Positions 46,319 to 58,256 are shown, numbered from the stretch's first letter. The stretch is 64,000 bases of DNA from Actinomucor elegans (GCA_026027325.1 JAMSLZ010000005.1:124001-188000); one strand, 5' to 3'. The notes: generated by a model not told the origin, from the sequence alone. Program-made: numbers and translations.

Positions 46319-47259
46319 ATAGTATAACTGTATTATAATTTGCTAATGGGTTATAAAATGTGTTCATTTTATGTAAATGATTACCAACCTTACAAAGCCC
46401 ATGGAGGATAATAGATTCTTTTCCAAAGTTCTTTTCGGCTCCATTTGCTAATATGCCAAACTAAATATACTTTTGGGATCCAGTTGTTAAGGAAATTGTA
46501 CGTATTTAAAAGAGGTTTTCTAATGAAAAAAAAAAAAGCTCTTTGATTCTTTATTAAATGTAAATCATTAATATAATAGTACTATAATGTTGAAAAGGCC
46601 AAGTGGCCTCTTGAGGATGGAGTATCCTAGTGAAAAGAAGGTTTCTATCACCATACATTTTAAATTACACCGCGCGTGGCTAGAAAGTGATGAGTGCATG
46701 ACATGTGTGCCAGCCTCTTACTGACCAAACGTGGTGGTTATGGGATCATTCGAAGAAGAAAATAAAAATAAAATGCATCTAAAAGGACTGTTGAGAACTA
46801 CAACACAATGAATAAGCCTGTATTTTGATTCCATGGCCCAAACATTTATACTTTTATGACACAAATAAGCACGTCCTTCATAAAGAACGCGTTTCGAGAT
46901 GCTTAGAAACTTGCGCTGCTTGGTCTAGATATATTAGTATTAAATTAAACTATTCCTTGTTTGTTTAATTGATCGGGCTGAATACCGGCTATTCTATACT
47001 CTTTAGATATAAAATATTATTATCAGTTGGATCTAAGAGTATATTATCTAATTAGATACTAGTCTAATGCAAAGAGTATCCACTAGACGAGTTTTCTCAA
47101 TCAGATGGAATCCAGGTATATGAAACATCAGGTACGACCAAGAGCGATCTTGGCCCAGAATAATAAACAAACCATGAAACTATATAGCCTTAAATAGTTC
47201 TTTATCTTCTTATTTTCCTTTACCATTTCTGCTCTATTTCGTCTTACATTACTTCAAAA

Positions 47260-49648
47260 ATGGCTGGTACTATGGATACAATCATTGATAACTTTCCTAT
47301 CCCCTGGTTACCTCTACCAACCACTCAAAGTGCGTTGTGTGATATGGCATATACTTTACAAGATCATTCGCGATTTGATCAAGACTGGAAAAATTCCAGA
47401 TTTTTACCTTGGAGATTCTTTTATCTTGATTACCAGCACTTACAACAAATGATCAAACAACATTCAGATACACTTGCCATTGACCGCAAACTTGAAGATG
47501 AATGGAAAAAGGTAAGAAACAACATAAGTTGATTACATTAGCTTACATACAAGTAGGTACACGATTTCTATATGCTTAAACGTGGAGAAATAGAAAGACG
47601 TATTGAATCTTGTCATGTCCATCAAGATAAATCAATTCTTCATACTATTTCAGTCGATATACATTATCTGTATCATTTTGCCAAGCTAAACTACTGTGGC
47701 TTCATATTGTTATTTATGCAGTTCCATCAGCTATTTGGTTCTCCCGTCCATAATACACTTGAGAAAAGGATTTCAAATAACAGCTCCATCTACAATGACA
47801 GCATTGCTTTATTTCGATTAGCAGTTCAAACAAACTCGCTGTACCAAAACATACATCTTAAATCACCCTATTTTCATCCAAAGCGTTCACACGTGGCTTT
47901 TCAACAAGAAACAACCCACATAAATAATCAAGTGGGAAACTGCAACTTGTCTGCATCAAGCTACCCATCATCCATCGATTCTTGCGAAACAGCTCATTCT
48001 GACCAAGATGAGGAGCCATCTAATACTGTCAAAAAATACTGGATTCATCCAGACAATGTGCTTGAACTCATCTTACATCTGTCCAGCAACATGGTTATCC
48101 AAGACAGACATGCTTCCCATATTACGGCTGTAGATCAAGTAGGTCATCCGGAATCTGACAAATCGAACGCTATCAATAAAGTCACAACAGTCTATTTGGA
48201 CACACCTCAATTTGATGGCTATGCAGGTCTCATGCGCAATGAAGCAACATCCGTCACCCGAATCAGATGGTATAACGAAGGCAATACTCCCAAATCCTAT
48301 GTAGAACTGGAAAAAAAAGCTTACGCTAGAACCGAAGATAGTTTTGCGCAAAAGCAATTGATCCAGCAAAGGGTTTGGCTGAAATCAAAACGACTACAGT
48401 CTTGGCTAAATGGAAACTATTCGATTGGATGTCCTTTCTCTAAAGACTCGTGTCAATATCGAACCAATGGAACCCTTACTTGGCGAGAAACTGACAAACA
48501 GCGTATGCTGGAAACTTGTTTGCAGATTGAAAATCAAGTACATTCAAAGCATCAAGTACCAGGTAAGTTCCTTTCTTACGTATGTTAGTAGGATGAGCTA
48601 AGAATTCTACGTAGTTTTAAGAGTAACACAGAATCGTGTGGTGTATGGGTCCGTGGATGGTTCTGTCTATATCTCAATTGATACTGATATTGCCATGATG
48701 CGCTATCAGCAGACGCTACAAGATGATTATCCATACAGCAGTTTACGGGAGAAGGTAGTTCGATTTCCTCATTGTGTAGTTCAAATCAGCACGACTGGTA
48801 GCAATAAAGCACCGTCTTGGATTACGGATCTTACTCAGTGCATGTTGGAGCCTGTTGATAACTTCTCTACTTATTTACATGGTGTGGGAACACTCTTCCG
48901 CGGCCAAGTGGAAGCAGTACCAAATTGGTTTTCTCATGATTATGATATTCGACATGTAGAAGCCCGAGGTCAATGGCTCATTGGAAAACCAGTCAAGAAG
49001 GAAAAGACGACTGTTGGCAAGAATGCATTGTACTGTAATACCATCGCAACCATTGTTACCTGTTATGATGATGAAATAGAACAAGCAAAGTCACCTTCAT
49101 CCTCTTCTTCTTTATCCAACGACTGCAGTCAAAAAATAGAGCCTTGTTCTAATTCAACCCTTTCACCAATACCCGAACAAGGCCTTCGTCGTTCATTTGA
49201 TTCTTATTGCAGTTTTGATCATCCAACCTCTTCTAAATCCGATCCTCATAACTGTAGAAGCTGTATAGGGCGCATGTTTATTATGCAAGATACAGATCAA
49301 GATGATTATAAAGTGATAATGCCTACAAGTGCATCTTCAACGTCCATCTATCAACCGGATAATCCAGTTACATTTGGCTCTTTTCTGTTTCAAACTTTTT
49401 TGCCGCGTCGATTTCGTAGTCTCGAGAAAGAGCCTCTGTTAGGAGGCAAAAAGAAAAGACAGTCACGATTTGAGTACTCTTCTACTGCTTCAAGTAGCAG
49501 TACAACACTATTTGACGAAGAATTAGGACAGAAAATGCCTAGTAGTAGTACTGAATATTCGCGTGCTACTAGCTTGACAGTAACTTGTGTTATCATCTCC
49601 TTTAGCATGTCGTACGTTTTTTATATTCTCATGTTGGAAAAGCTCTAA
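47260..49648 (+). CDS. SPX-VTC domain protein (vacuolar polyphosphate complex type)
   Basis: Member of the vacuolar transporter chaperone family, whose catalytic member makes polyphosphate. Exons 47260-47511, 47557-48562 and 48615-49648 give 763 residues. The N-terminal SPX-like helices are divergent (RFLPWRFFYLDYQHLQQMI) and do not begin with the usual MKFG. The VTC tunnel domain starts at KYWIHPDNVLELILHL (near residue 245) with VTRIRWYN, VELEKKAY, NRVVYGSVDGSVYISIDTDI and a final NFSTYLHGV. The C-terminus has one hydrophobic helix (LTVTCVIISFSMSYVFYILML) and no sign of the usual three-helix DUF202 region. The family pocket motif with two lysines around FS reads NFST here, so it may be a non-catalytic, Vtc2/3/5-like subunit. 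It converges on the ChaC gene, with 31 bp between stops. Confidence 0.85.
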
Positions 49649-49679
49649 TAAAGGTGTAACAAATAGATCTAATTAGCGT

Positions 49680-50644
49680 TTATTTGTTTTGGTTGTCTTC
49701 TATAATAGCTTTGACTAATCTTTCCAGTTCAAATACATGATCATCGCGCACTCCAGGACTGATTTCTCTGAGAGCAGAAGCTAGGTTTAATAAATATTCA
49801 GCATTCCATCCCGAAGGACCATAAGTATCATGGATCTGTTGAGCCATGTCTGCGTAAGGTGCTGGGCCAACATAGGCTTCATTATCGGTTGTACCAATAT
49901 ACACTAACGCCTATTCGATGTTCAATTATAAAAAACTTGACTTATATACATATTGTACTTACATTTTTAACTGCAGGAACTTGATTATTTTCCAAGCTAT
50001 ATACATCTACATTATGAACAGTATATCCATTCTTTTTTTTTTTAGCAAGTATTAACGCTTTAGCTAGTGTATCATGAATATCAATGTTACTTTTTCTCTA
50101 TGATCTAAATACGCTCTTGTAGCTTCAACGTCATCAGATGGGATCTTGAATGCAACACCCCAAGTTACTGTATCATGCCCTTCCTATAGATATATTTAGA
50201 AAAAAAATAGTGTTTTTTCCAGCGAATACACACCACACTTTCAATATCTTTCCATTCATCATATGGAATTAGTGTAACAACACGGCCTGGTTTCTCCGGA
50301 GTACCTCTATGATCCTCACTATGCTATATTATGCCGTGTTAATTCAAAGAGTTCACGTACGATTATGATAATCTTTTACCTGCCAGAAACGCCTGACGTA
50401 GTTTTTAATATATCCTATTTGTCTTTTTTTTTGGACATTTTAGTTTCTAACGTGTCATTTGAGAGGTTGAATTGCATATATATATATACTTTTGCTCGTA
50501 ATGAATGGGTGGTTTCCAGATTAAAGAGCCGTAACCAAATACCCAGATCCCGTCAGAATGAATCGCATTAACTACCTCTTGATTTAGTTCTACGTCCTGA
50601 GCCTTCAAATCGTCGATAACTTGCTCTTGAGTGTTGGGAGACAT
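49680..50644 (-). CDS. GCG1: glutathione-specific gamma-glutamylcyclotransferase (ChaC)
   Basis: ChaC-family enzyme that splits glutathione into 5-oxoproline and Cys-Gly in the cytosol. Exons 50490-50644, 50380-50422, 50234-50323, 50091-50183, 49963-50031 and 49680-49910 give 226 residues. The substrate-loop motif VFGYGSLIW is at about residues 36-44. RRFWQ spans the end of exon 2, then HRGTPEKPGRVVTLI, WGVAFKIP, LDHREK (with the catalytic Glu), VYIGT and YVGPAP match the family in order. The acceptor of intron 1 is the AG directly after an A-run, and the donor of intron 3 is a weak GTGTGT. An in-frame ATG at 50728 would add 28 residues, part of which may be a further intron, so the start is uncertain. 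Confidence 0.87.
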
Positions 50645-50900
50645 TTGTAAGTAAAACTTAGCTGATAGGAAAAATATACCAACCTTTTTTTTTCCAGAAA
50701 TGATGAGAGGGTTCAATAAGAATGACATATTGCTATATGATTGGTTGAATTGTCTTTGGCACTCTCAAAGTAAAAAATAATTTTGGAATAAACAAAAGCC
50801 GATAGTAACACCCTCGGTAATATTGGTCGAATTAGATAGTTGAGTTCTCGGTAAATTTGATCTTATCCATCGACCTTTGCGGACCCTTCAACTGTCTGAA

Positions 50901-50923
50901 ACCTTCAAGAGTACCTTGAAGGC
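50901..50923. promoter_or_regulatory. two imperfect zinc-responsive elements
   Basis: ACCTTCAAGAG at 50901 (9 of 11 to ACCTTNAAGGT) and ACCTTGAAGGC at 50913 (10 of 11), almost abutting and themselves forming an inverted repeat. Confidence 0.5.
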
Positions 50924-51028
50924 TACCTCATCGGTGGTAAGTGACTTTTTTGTAAAAATTTTCGAGATTCGTAAGAAATTTTTGATTCTGATTGGCTGTA
51001 TTAAGTCTCCGTTACGAAACCCAGTAGC

Positions 51029-51059
51029 ACCTTAATGGTAAAATGAGGACCTTCAAGGT
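51029..51059. promoter_or_regulatory. perfect and near-perfect zinc-responsive elements
   Basis: ACCTTAATGGT at 51029-51039 (10 of 11) and ACCTTCAAGGT at 51049-51059, an exact, palindromic match to the yeast Zap1 site. The perfect site ends 68 bp before the ZIP transporter ATG. The binding protein in this organism is not known from the window. Confidence 0.65.
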
Positions 51060-51126
51060 GTTTAAGTAGAATATTTCCATATTGCTCCTTTCTTTCCTCT
51101 TTTGTTCAATAAAAATTGATAGGTCA

Positions 51127-52478
51127 ATGATGCCTCTGTGTAGAATCAACTGGAAATCAGTGCTTACATTTTCAATCTTTTTTACCTTGATTTTGGCGCA
51201 AGAAGGTAAATGACATATTTTATATGTTTTTGACAGCTCATCATTAACATCATCATCTACAGATACTACATCCAGCTCAGAAGCACCAGTAGAAGATGAA
51301 TGTGCAGCCGAAACTATTACTGATTATAATATGCCACTTCGAGTTGGCGCACTTTTCATTATTCTTGGAACTAGCTGTCTAGGTAATTCATTTTGATAAA
51401 TCAAAAGAGAAACCCCCCTTTATTAATATAACATTCTACCAGGCGTCTTCACTCCTATGGTAATGCACAGGATATCTCCTTATGGTAAAGGCAGCAGCAG
51501 AGAATGGCTTTTAACAATGGGCAAATTTTGTAAGTCCAATGATTATTTACTACTATTATTGATAGCTGAACTCACTTTTTTTTTTATATATATTTCAGTT
51601 GGAACAGGTGTTATTTTGGCTACTGCATTTGTTCATATGTTACCTGAAGCACTTGAGAATTTTGGTAGCCATTGTCTTAGCCCTGGATGGCAAAGCTATG
51701 GTGCATTTGCAGGTGTCTTCTGTATGATATCTTCATTCGCCTTACAGCTTTTGGAATTGGCTGCTATATCCAATATTGAAAGATTGCGTGCCAAGAACCA
51801 GTCCATCGATATTGAAAAGAGACAGCCAAGCGATACCTCTCTAGATAGCAATTCTACCGCTCATAATGCACCTGCTAATGAAACATGCATTGATCATGGT
51901 CACGTACATAGTGCTGGCCTATTTGAAGAAGGTGATGCCTTCAAACATGTTGGAACGCTCATCTTGGAACTTGGTATCGTGATGCATTCCATTATCATTG
52001 GTATCACCTTATCTAACACTGGCACCGAGGAGTTCATTACTCTCTTAATTGCTCTTGTTTTCCATCAAGTAAGATATATTAATTTGATTTGATATATGTA
52101 TATATATTAACATTACTACTATAGTTCTTTGAAGGTGTTGCTTTGGGCACGCGTATTAATGATATGAACATTCAAGGTTGGAAGCGTCCTACTTTAATGG
52201 GACTATTATTTGTTATCATGACTCCTATCGGCTGTGCCATTGGCATCGGTATTCACTCTTCTTTCAACGCAAACTCTTCTTCCAATATCCTTGCTAGCGC
52301 TATACTTGATTCACTTTCTGCAGGTATTCTGCTTTACAATGCTTATATTTCCCTGATGAGCCAAGAGATGAATCAAAACCCTGAATTTCGTCAAGCTCAC
52401 TTTTCTCGTAAACTTGTTTGTTTCATTTCAATGTACTGTGGTGCTGGCTTAATGGCTTTACTTGGAAAATGGGCCTAA
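51127..52478 (+). CDS. ZIP-family zinc/iron transporter
   Basis: Plasma-membrane-type metal importer of the ZIP (Zrt/Irt) family. Exons 51127-51205, 51263-51382, 51443-51529, 51599-52068 and 52125-52478 give 369 residues. An N-terminal signal-like helix (VLTFSIFFTLILA) is followed by TM1-TM3 (GVILATAFVHMLPEA), the His-containing loop (DHGHVHS), TM4 with GIVMHSIIIGITL, TM5 with HQFFEGVALG, and TM6-TM8 ending in MALLGKWA. The TM4 His-Ser and TM5 HQ.FEG metal ligands are present; the HQ|FFEG junction is made by splicing. The zinc-responsive elements just upstream point to induction when zinc is scarce and to zinc as substrate; both are inferences. Confidence 0.93.
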
Positions 52479-53825
52479 AACGATCACTATTCATCAACCA
52501 CTACTGTATACCACTTTCATCATCATATTACACATTTACTACTGGTTTAAACAAAAACAAAAAAACTCCCTTATTGACAGCATTATTTTTATTTTATTTT
52601 TACATATACGCTCTTGAATGCACAATGTATCATTATTATACCAACTGTAACATTAGAAACTCTTGTGTGCTGAAACATGCCCGTACCTAGGTTTGAAACT
52701 TTGATCCTTACCCAATAAACATGATGCTTTATTTACTACATAATGTGTTGTAATTAACGTGATTGCCTATGTCATCAATATGCATTCATTTAACTCTATT
52801 ATGTCTGGGTGCATGTTTCAACAAAGAAATTGGAAGTAATTTGTATGCGTAACATCTAATTGAAACGTTCTTAGACATCACTTCATTATGCACAAATAAT
52901 ACTCCTTTGGTATTTTATTGTTATAACATGACTGCAACCGTGCAGCTACCATGTAAGGGAAATGTTTTGATATACATGCATTGATGCCAAGTATAAGTCA
53001 ACTCATTCATTCTAAAACTTTCTGCTCGTATGTTGGTTTCTCAGCAATATGCAGTAAGTATGGTTATTCAGATATTGCATAGCTTATCAATCGACTAATA
53101 AAATACATGAGCTTGTTACTTCTTATATTGAAAAAGAGTCAAAACTACTCGAAATAATCAACACTTGTCATTAGAAGAAAATCCGGAACAGAGCTCTATG
53201 TTTCCATTTTCATAGGAAAGGGTCTCATACAGTGTCGAATGATATTTCATAACTTGTAAAAATATTAGAAACCTCTTTAAAAGACATTATTGGTATAGCA
53301 TGCTTAGTAAATACAGAGCTATGTCATAATAATAAAGCAGGTTATTTATATATACAAATATAAGCAAAATACAAGCGTATGTCCTGAAATGTAAGCTTAA
53401 TTACCAAGCCTACAAAACCTTAATATCACCCATAAGGCTATCATACCACTACTACTAGACATATTTGCTTTTTATTGGCTGTCGGCGAGTTACCTATCCA
53501 AGACTTCAACTCAAAAGAAAACTGGCTTAACCTTTGATCTCAAATTAAATGATAAGTAAATGTAGATACAAACCAATTACAATGCCAGTGTTTATAAAGA
53601 ATGGGATGGCACTTCAAATGATTCAATAATTTCCTTAATTAGTGAAATTGCTGTGGAAGAAAGACCATAAAGCTTTTTTTATATACTATATGATGACCAA
53701 CACATGTTCGCAATGAAGCATTGCATCCATTGAAACTTTCATTTAACAAGTATATTGAAATTATTACATTTTTGGAATGTGTTTGAAATTGCAAGCTTTG
53801 AGGTGAAATAAATATACAGATTTAT

Positions 53826-53900
53826 GGATCTTTCATAGTCAATCTCAGTCAAATGTCACATCCGATGCTTAGAATATGTTCAGAATACTCCATTATATCT
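53826..53900 (-). repeat. dispersed intergenic element, copy P
   Basis: Read on the minus strand: AGATATAATGGAGTATTCTG, AACATATTCTAAGCATCG, then GATGTGACATTTGACTGAGA and TTGACTATGAAAGATCC. Full-length; one of the best matches to copy L. Confidence 0.6.
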
Positions 53901-53999
53901 ATTGGAAACACAAAATTATTAAAATTCAATGAACACGATATACGTTTATGGCTCTCAGTAAATTACATGCCCCTGATGTAAACTAAATGTAATTATCAA

Positions 54000-54078
54000 T
54001 AGGTCTTTCTACAAATCTTGGTCAAATATCACATCTGGTTAGTTTTCCATGATCAAAACCAACTACTACATCCTCTGT
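54000..54078 (-). repeat. dispersed intergenic element, copy Q
   Basis: Read on the minus strand: AGGATGTAGTAGTTGGTTTT, GATCATGGAAAACTAACCA, then GATGTGATATTTGACCAAGA and TTTGTAGAAAGACCT. Head, spacer and core are all recognisable. Confidence 0.6.
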
Positions 54079-54385
54079 AGTCTCAAACTAGTTCTAATCA
54101 TTTTGAATCATTAACCACATTGTGCGTATTTGCTAATTTGTATTTAACCTTCATAATAACACAATTAAACATCACTAAATCAAAAGTCACTATACAACTA
54201 GTGTAAATTATTATTAGATAAATAGAGGTTGACAACCAATGGTTTTATTATTAATGAAGTATATAGAGAGCTGAGTATACTGCTCTGCTAGTGATTTGGT
54301 ATTATGGATTTGTAAATAATATTAGGACATTAGTTATTTTAGATGAGAAGTTTTTAGATAGATAGTTGGTATATTAAATATTTGA

Positions 54386-55210
54386 TTAAGCATAATGGCC
54401 CTCTTGAAAGTCATTAACTTCAACCTTGTCTTCTTGTTCTTCAGCTGGAATTACCCACCGATTTCTATAAATCAGAACCGTTATCATTGCCGAAACAGAG
54501 AACGCAGTGTTGAATATGAAGAATGCGATAAAAGCGGCATAAAGTCCCTCAGGGTTAGAGACCCAGCTCAAGGAAGACTTAAAAACAGTTTCAGTGATTA
54601 CAGGAATTGTAGCCAATGTACCAAACGTAAACATAGAATTATTTGCACCAATGGCCTTGAGCTGAGCAAAAAATGTACCAAACAAGACAAAGAATATCAC
54701 CACATAACCCCAGCCACAGAAATCAGTGAATACTGTCATCCAAACATAGTGAATCCAAGCGAGTTCGTTGTCAACATATCCCTCGTTAAAAGGAGAGTAC
54801 GTCAACCCATAACTGACGTCTAGAGTTACAAGAACAATGCCAATAATAGTAGTGAGAGCTGCCCAAAAGTAAGCAAAGTATCCAAATAATTTACTGATTC
54901 TAGCAGTGCTCTTTTCTCTATTCGCAATATCTCGTCCCATGGATATAAACACAGTTATACAAGAGAGCCAGAGAAAAGCAAAGTACACCATCCTGATAGC
55001 CGCATGTCCTATCCTAGTATTATGGCTTGTGTAGGAAATGATATCCGTAATCAGACATATTAGTCCACTTAGACCAACGTAGATGTAACTTCCAAATGGT
55101 TCTCCCTTTGAGCGTTTGGTAAGCTTGTAGATCGAACCTAGAACTAATAATCCGAAAAGACAATCGCTAGTATAAGCAAGACCTATTATTAGTTTTGTGA
55201 TTTCTGGCAT
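54386..55210 (-). CDS. seven-helix membrane protein of unknown function
   Basis: Single exon, 274 residues from the ATG at 55210 (MPEITKLIIGLAY); the 16 codons in frame above it contain no ATG. Seven hydrophobic helices are visible with short loops, for example LIIGLAYTSDCLFGLLVLGSI, YVGLSGLICLITDIISYT, AFLWLSCITVFISM, LFGYFAYFWAALTTIIGIVLV and FIAFFIFNTAFSVSAMITVLIY. The last loop/tail is charged (AEEQEDKVEVND). No retinal-binding Lys motif or GPCR signature is clear. I do not recognise the family; a receptor-like or opsin-like fold is only suggested by the helix count. Confidence 0.7.
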   Translation of the reverse strand: MPEITKLIIGLAYTSDCLFGLLVLGSIYKLTKRSKGEPFGSYIYVGLSGLICLITDIISYTSHNTRIGHAAIRMVYFAFLWLSCITVFISMGRDIANREKSTARISKLFGYFAYFWAALTTIIGIVLVTLDVSYGLTYSPFNEGYVDNELAWIHYVWMTVFTDFCGWGYVVIFFVLFGTFFAQLKAIGANNSMFTFGTLATIPVITETVFKSSLSWVSNPEGLYAAFIAFFIFNTAFSVSAMITVLIYRNRWVIPAEEQEDKVEVNDFQEGHYA

Positions 55211-55741
55211 CTTATTGAGACTTTCTTCTATTTTGTAGAATATATTAGAACTTGTCAAATCAAGATCAAAACTGTTTAGACTTTTATACTATTTCTTTCG
55301 TTACACGCTTGCACAACCATTAATGAGTACAACGGTGCCTTCTAAATAGAATAAACTCATGGTATTTTAGCTTGATGCCAAAATTTACATAGCACATATA
55401 TACTTTCAAGGTCTGTAGACTGTCCATTGCCTAGTAATAATAAAAAAAAATACTAGAGCTTAGAGTTCCAAGTAATGATTGCGATCTATATCACCCAATG
55501 GAGGAAATAAGGAGCTTCAATGTCAGTAACTCAGTTAGACGTCATATGAAACCATTTTAACGCTGAGCAAGTTATCGTGGCGTAGCAAATCGCACAAGAG
55601 CTGCAAGGTCATGCTGTATTGCAAAATTTGGAGTAATCCTAGCGAATAAGATCTCATTATATATGGTTTGCTCAGCAAAGAAAAGGCAGAATTTATTAGT
55701 ACGTGGTAAGACAAAATAAGTACGATTTGATATAATAGACA
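55211..55741. other. promoter region of the seven-helix gene and NOT1 3' flank
   Basis: TATAAAA lies at about 55282-55289 on the minus strand, some 75 bp above the ATG at 55210. The rest (to the NOT1 stop at 55742) shows no gene. Confidence 0.5.
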
Positions 55742-58222
55742 TTAAGCGTTTACAATGGCAGTGTGCTTGATAGATCTAAAAAGTTTCTAAATTAGACAAT
55801 GTTCTTTTTAATGCTTATATGATCGCTTCTTACCTTGATACATTATCAAAGAGTCTCTCAATATCTGGTGAACAACGAATAAACTCATGATCCCAGAACT
55901 TGGGATCCTTGATTAATTCTATAAAAGAAGCCAATAATCCCCAAGGGTGAGGTCTATTAACAATCAATCGTTCCAGTAACACTCTTGTGATTTGCTCCTT
56001 AACGATCTCTGTTTGTTTCGAGAACAGGTGCAAGAAAGCAGCACTAAAGAAACAGGTATGTCTATTAGGATAACGCAGGTGATCTGCAATGGCGCTCAGA
56101 ACAGTATAGCGACCTACAGTAAAACATAGTTTAATCGCTGTATGCTTTAACAAGTATATATATATATATATATATATATATTTTACCTTCTGACTCCAAA
56201 ATAGATAGTAAATGGCTATAAGCAAGCATAGCAGGGCTTTCACTGGTATCTACATTGTCCAACTGAGATGATTTCGCGCCAATATACAATACAAAGGCGC
56301 ACAACATGTCTGCATTGTACTTTTCGTTTACAACGCCTTCTTCACATTGTTCAGTTACCAACTTGATCTGGTTCTGCAAAACTTCAAAGAATGTGCTTGT
56401 ATCCTTGTTTTCCACAAAAGCATCGATTTTGGATCTGAAGTCGTTTTCGTCCAAGATGTTAGCATAGGATTGATCGAATACAGGTTGTTCTTGAGACTCT
56501 GGTAACAATTCTAATTTAAGATCTGGTGTGAAAGGGTCAGGCAAATGCATGACGCGAGGGAATGCACTCAAGATCAAATTGCGAAGTTGAACACAAGAGT
56601 GAGGAATGGCTTGAGCAAACAAGATGTAATTACTGCATAGGAATTCAGGAAAATCATGCAACAATACTACAAGGACGCGCAATGTGCCACGGTAGAATAT
56701 CTTGGTAGCATGAGGAAGTTCTTGACTCTTTAAAAGAGGGCCCAAGAACTTGAGTAGAGAATGAATCAATTTTTGGCACAACATGGCACCATTGTTGTCA
56801 CTAGCAACAAGCAATTGGGGTAGGAAAGAACGGCAAGAAATCAACTGAAGCCATGAGAAAGCAAATCCAGGGAAGTTATTTGGTTGTAACGTATAGAGAG
56901 CATCACTAAAGAAGAAAACACATTAATGAAACTGTATCAAATCAAAATAATAAGACGTACCTGAAAGTAATGAGTGCACTCGAATCAATCGACTTGGTTC
57001 GAATTTTGCTGATTTCATTAAACAAAGAGGCAAACAATCTCAAGAAAGGCTTTTGATTGAATTCGACGCCTCTCTTTTCATGGTGATGAGACAAAACTAG
57101 AATCATAACAGATAAAGCATCGTTCAGAAGTTTGACTTTGGCCTTATCTGAACTTTTTTCTTCAACCACCATAGCAGAAATCAATTTTGTAAATGAGTCA
57201 ATTAAGTGAATCATTCGACGGTGGTGAAGGGTGCTAATGGATCTAAAAGCAAGGTAATGATTGACACATGTCTCTGTACAAAGTCTAAAGAAGAAACAAC
57301 GGCTATCTTCATCTTTCGCTAATTCCATTACACGACTGACCAAGGAAACAAAGATATCATCTGTAGCCATTGGATGTTGGCATAAGCGAACCCATTCAGC
57401 CAAAAGCATTCGCAACTCAAGACAGTCCATGTTCTGCTTGATATCAGCATAAGGCTCTTCAATCAACTTTCGAAGATCATTGACTAATGCCACCACACTA
57501 GCAGGCGCTTCATCATTCTTGACTAGTTTTTGCAAAGATGAAATGGTCAGGATATGATCTTCCAGGAAGGTGATGGGGCTTTGAGACAATAGACAAATAC
57601 GCATCAAATTGGCAGCAAATTCAATCACACTATCTGCTTTGGCATTGATCAGCTTGGCTAATTGAACATCATACTCCTCCAAAGGCAAAAGCTCGTAACG
57701 AATCAACATAGATACAGCAGATGCATTGTATTTTCGTTCATCGTCGGCATAGATCAACCAAGACAGGGTTTCTTTAGTAACTTCAGCAGAAATTTCAAAT
57801 AAGGATTGAAGAAACATTGTATAGACTTCCAAAGCAAAAGCAGAATTACTTTGATACAACATTAATACAACCTTTTCCACAAAGGTAATCATGGTCTGTA
57901 AAGGTGAAGGGCTTTGGGAGACAAGTAAAGGGATTTGACGAATCAATAGACAGATATCGTGGTTGGGAGGTAACTGAGCAATGGCACTAATGCCACACTG
58001 GCGAACCAATCTATCTAATTCCAACAACATTTGCTCCAATTTCGCGTTTAACAAGTTGGTATTCGTGGCAAGTGCTGGATTAGGGGATTCACCACCCATA
58101 AATGGTGGCTGTTGCTGTTGGGGTAACTGCTGCTGTTGTTGTTGAAGATGAGGATGGCCCATTGCTTCAGGATGAAAATGAGCAGGTGATAACTGTTGCT
58201 GAAGTTGCTGCTGATGTTGCAT

Positions 58223-58256
<34 letters not shown>

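Larger units (their letters stand above)
44084..47259. other. 3.2-kb gene-free AT-rich region
   Basis: Contains A-runs just upstream of the membrane-protein gene (44114-44140), a 42-base T-run at 45028-45069 and reverse-strand copies of the dispersed element at 45396-45472 and 46262-46318. No domain-bearing frame on either strand. The VTC-gene promoter at its right end shows no obvious TATA box. Confidence 0.5.
50645..51126. promoter_or_regulatory. divergent promoter ChaC / ZIP with zinc-response-like sites
   Basis: 482-bp region between divergent starts. Besides T- and A-rich DNA it holds four 11-mers that match or nearly match the Zap1 zinc-responsive element ACCTTNAAGGT (listed separately), all closer to the ZIP transporter than to ChaC. 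Confidence 0.6.
52479..54385. other. intergenic with two reverse repeat copies
   Basis: 1.9-kb gap between the ZIP transporter and the seven-helix gene. Contains dispersed-element copies P (53826-53900) and Q (54000-54078), both reverse, about 100 bp apart. No coding frame of note. Confidence 0.5.
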
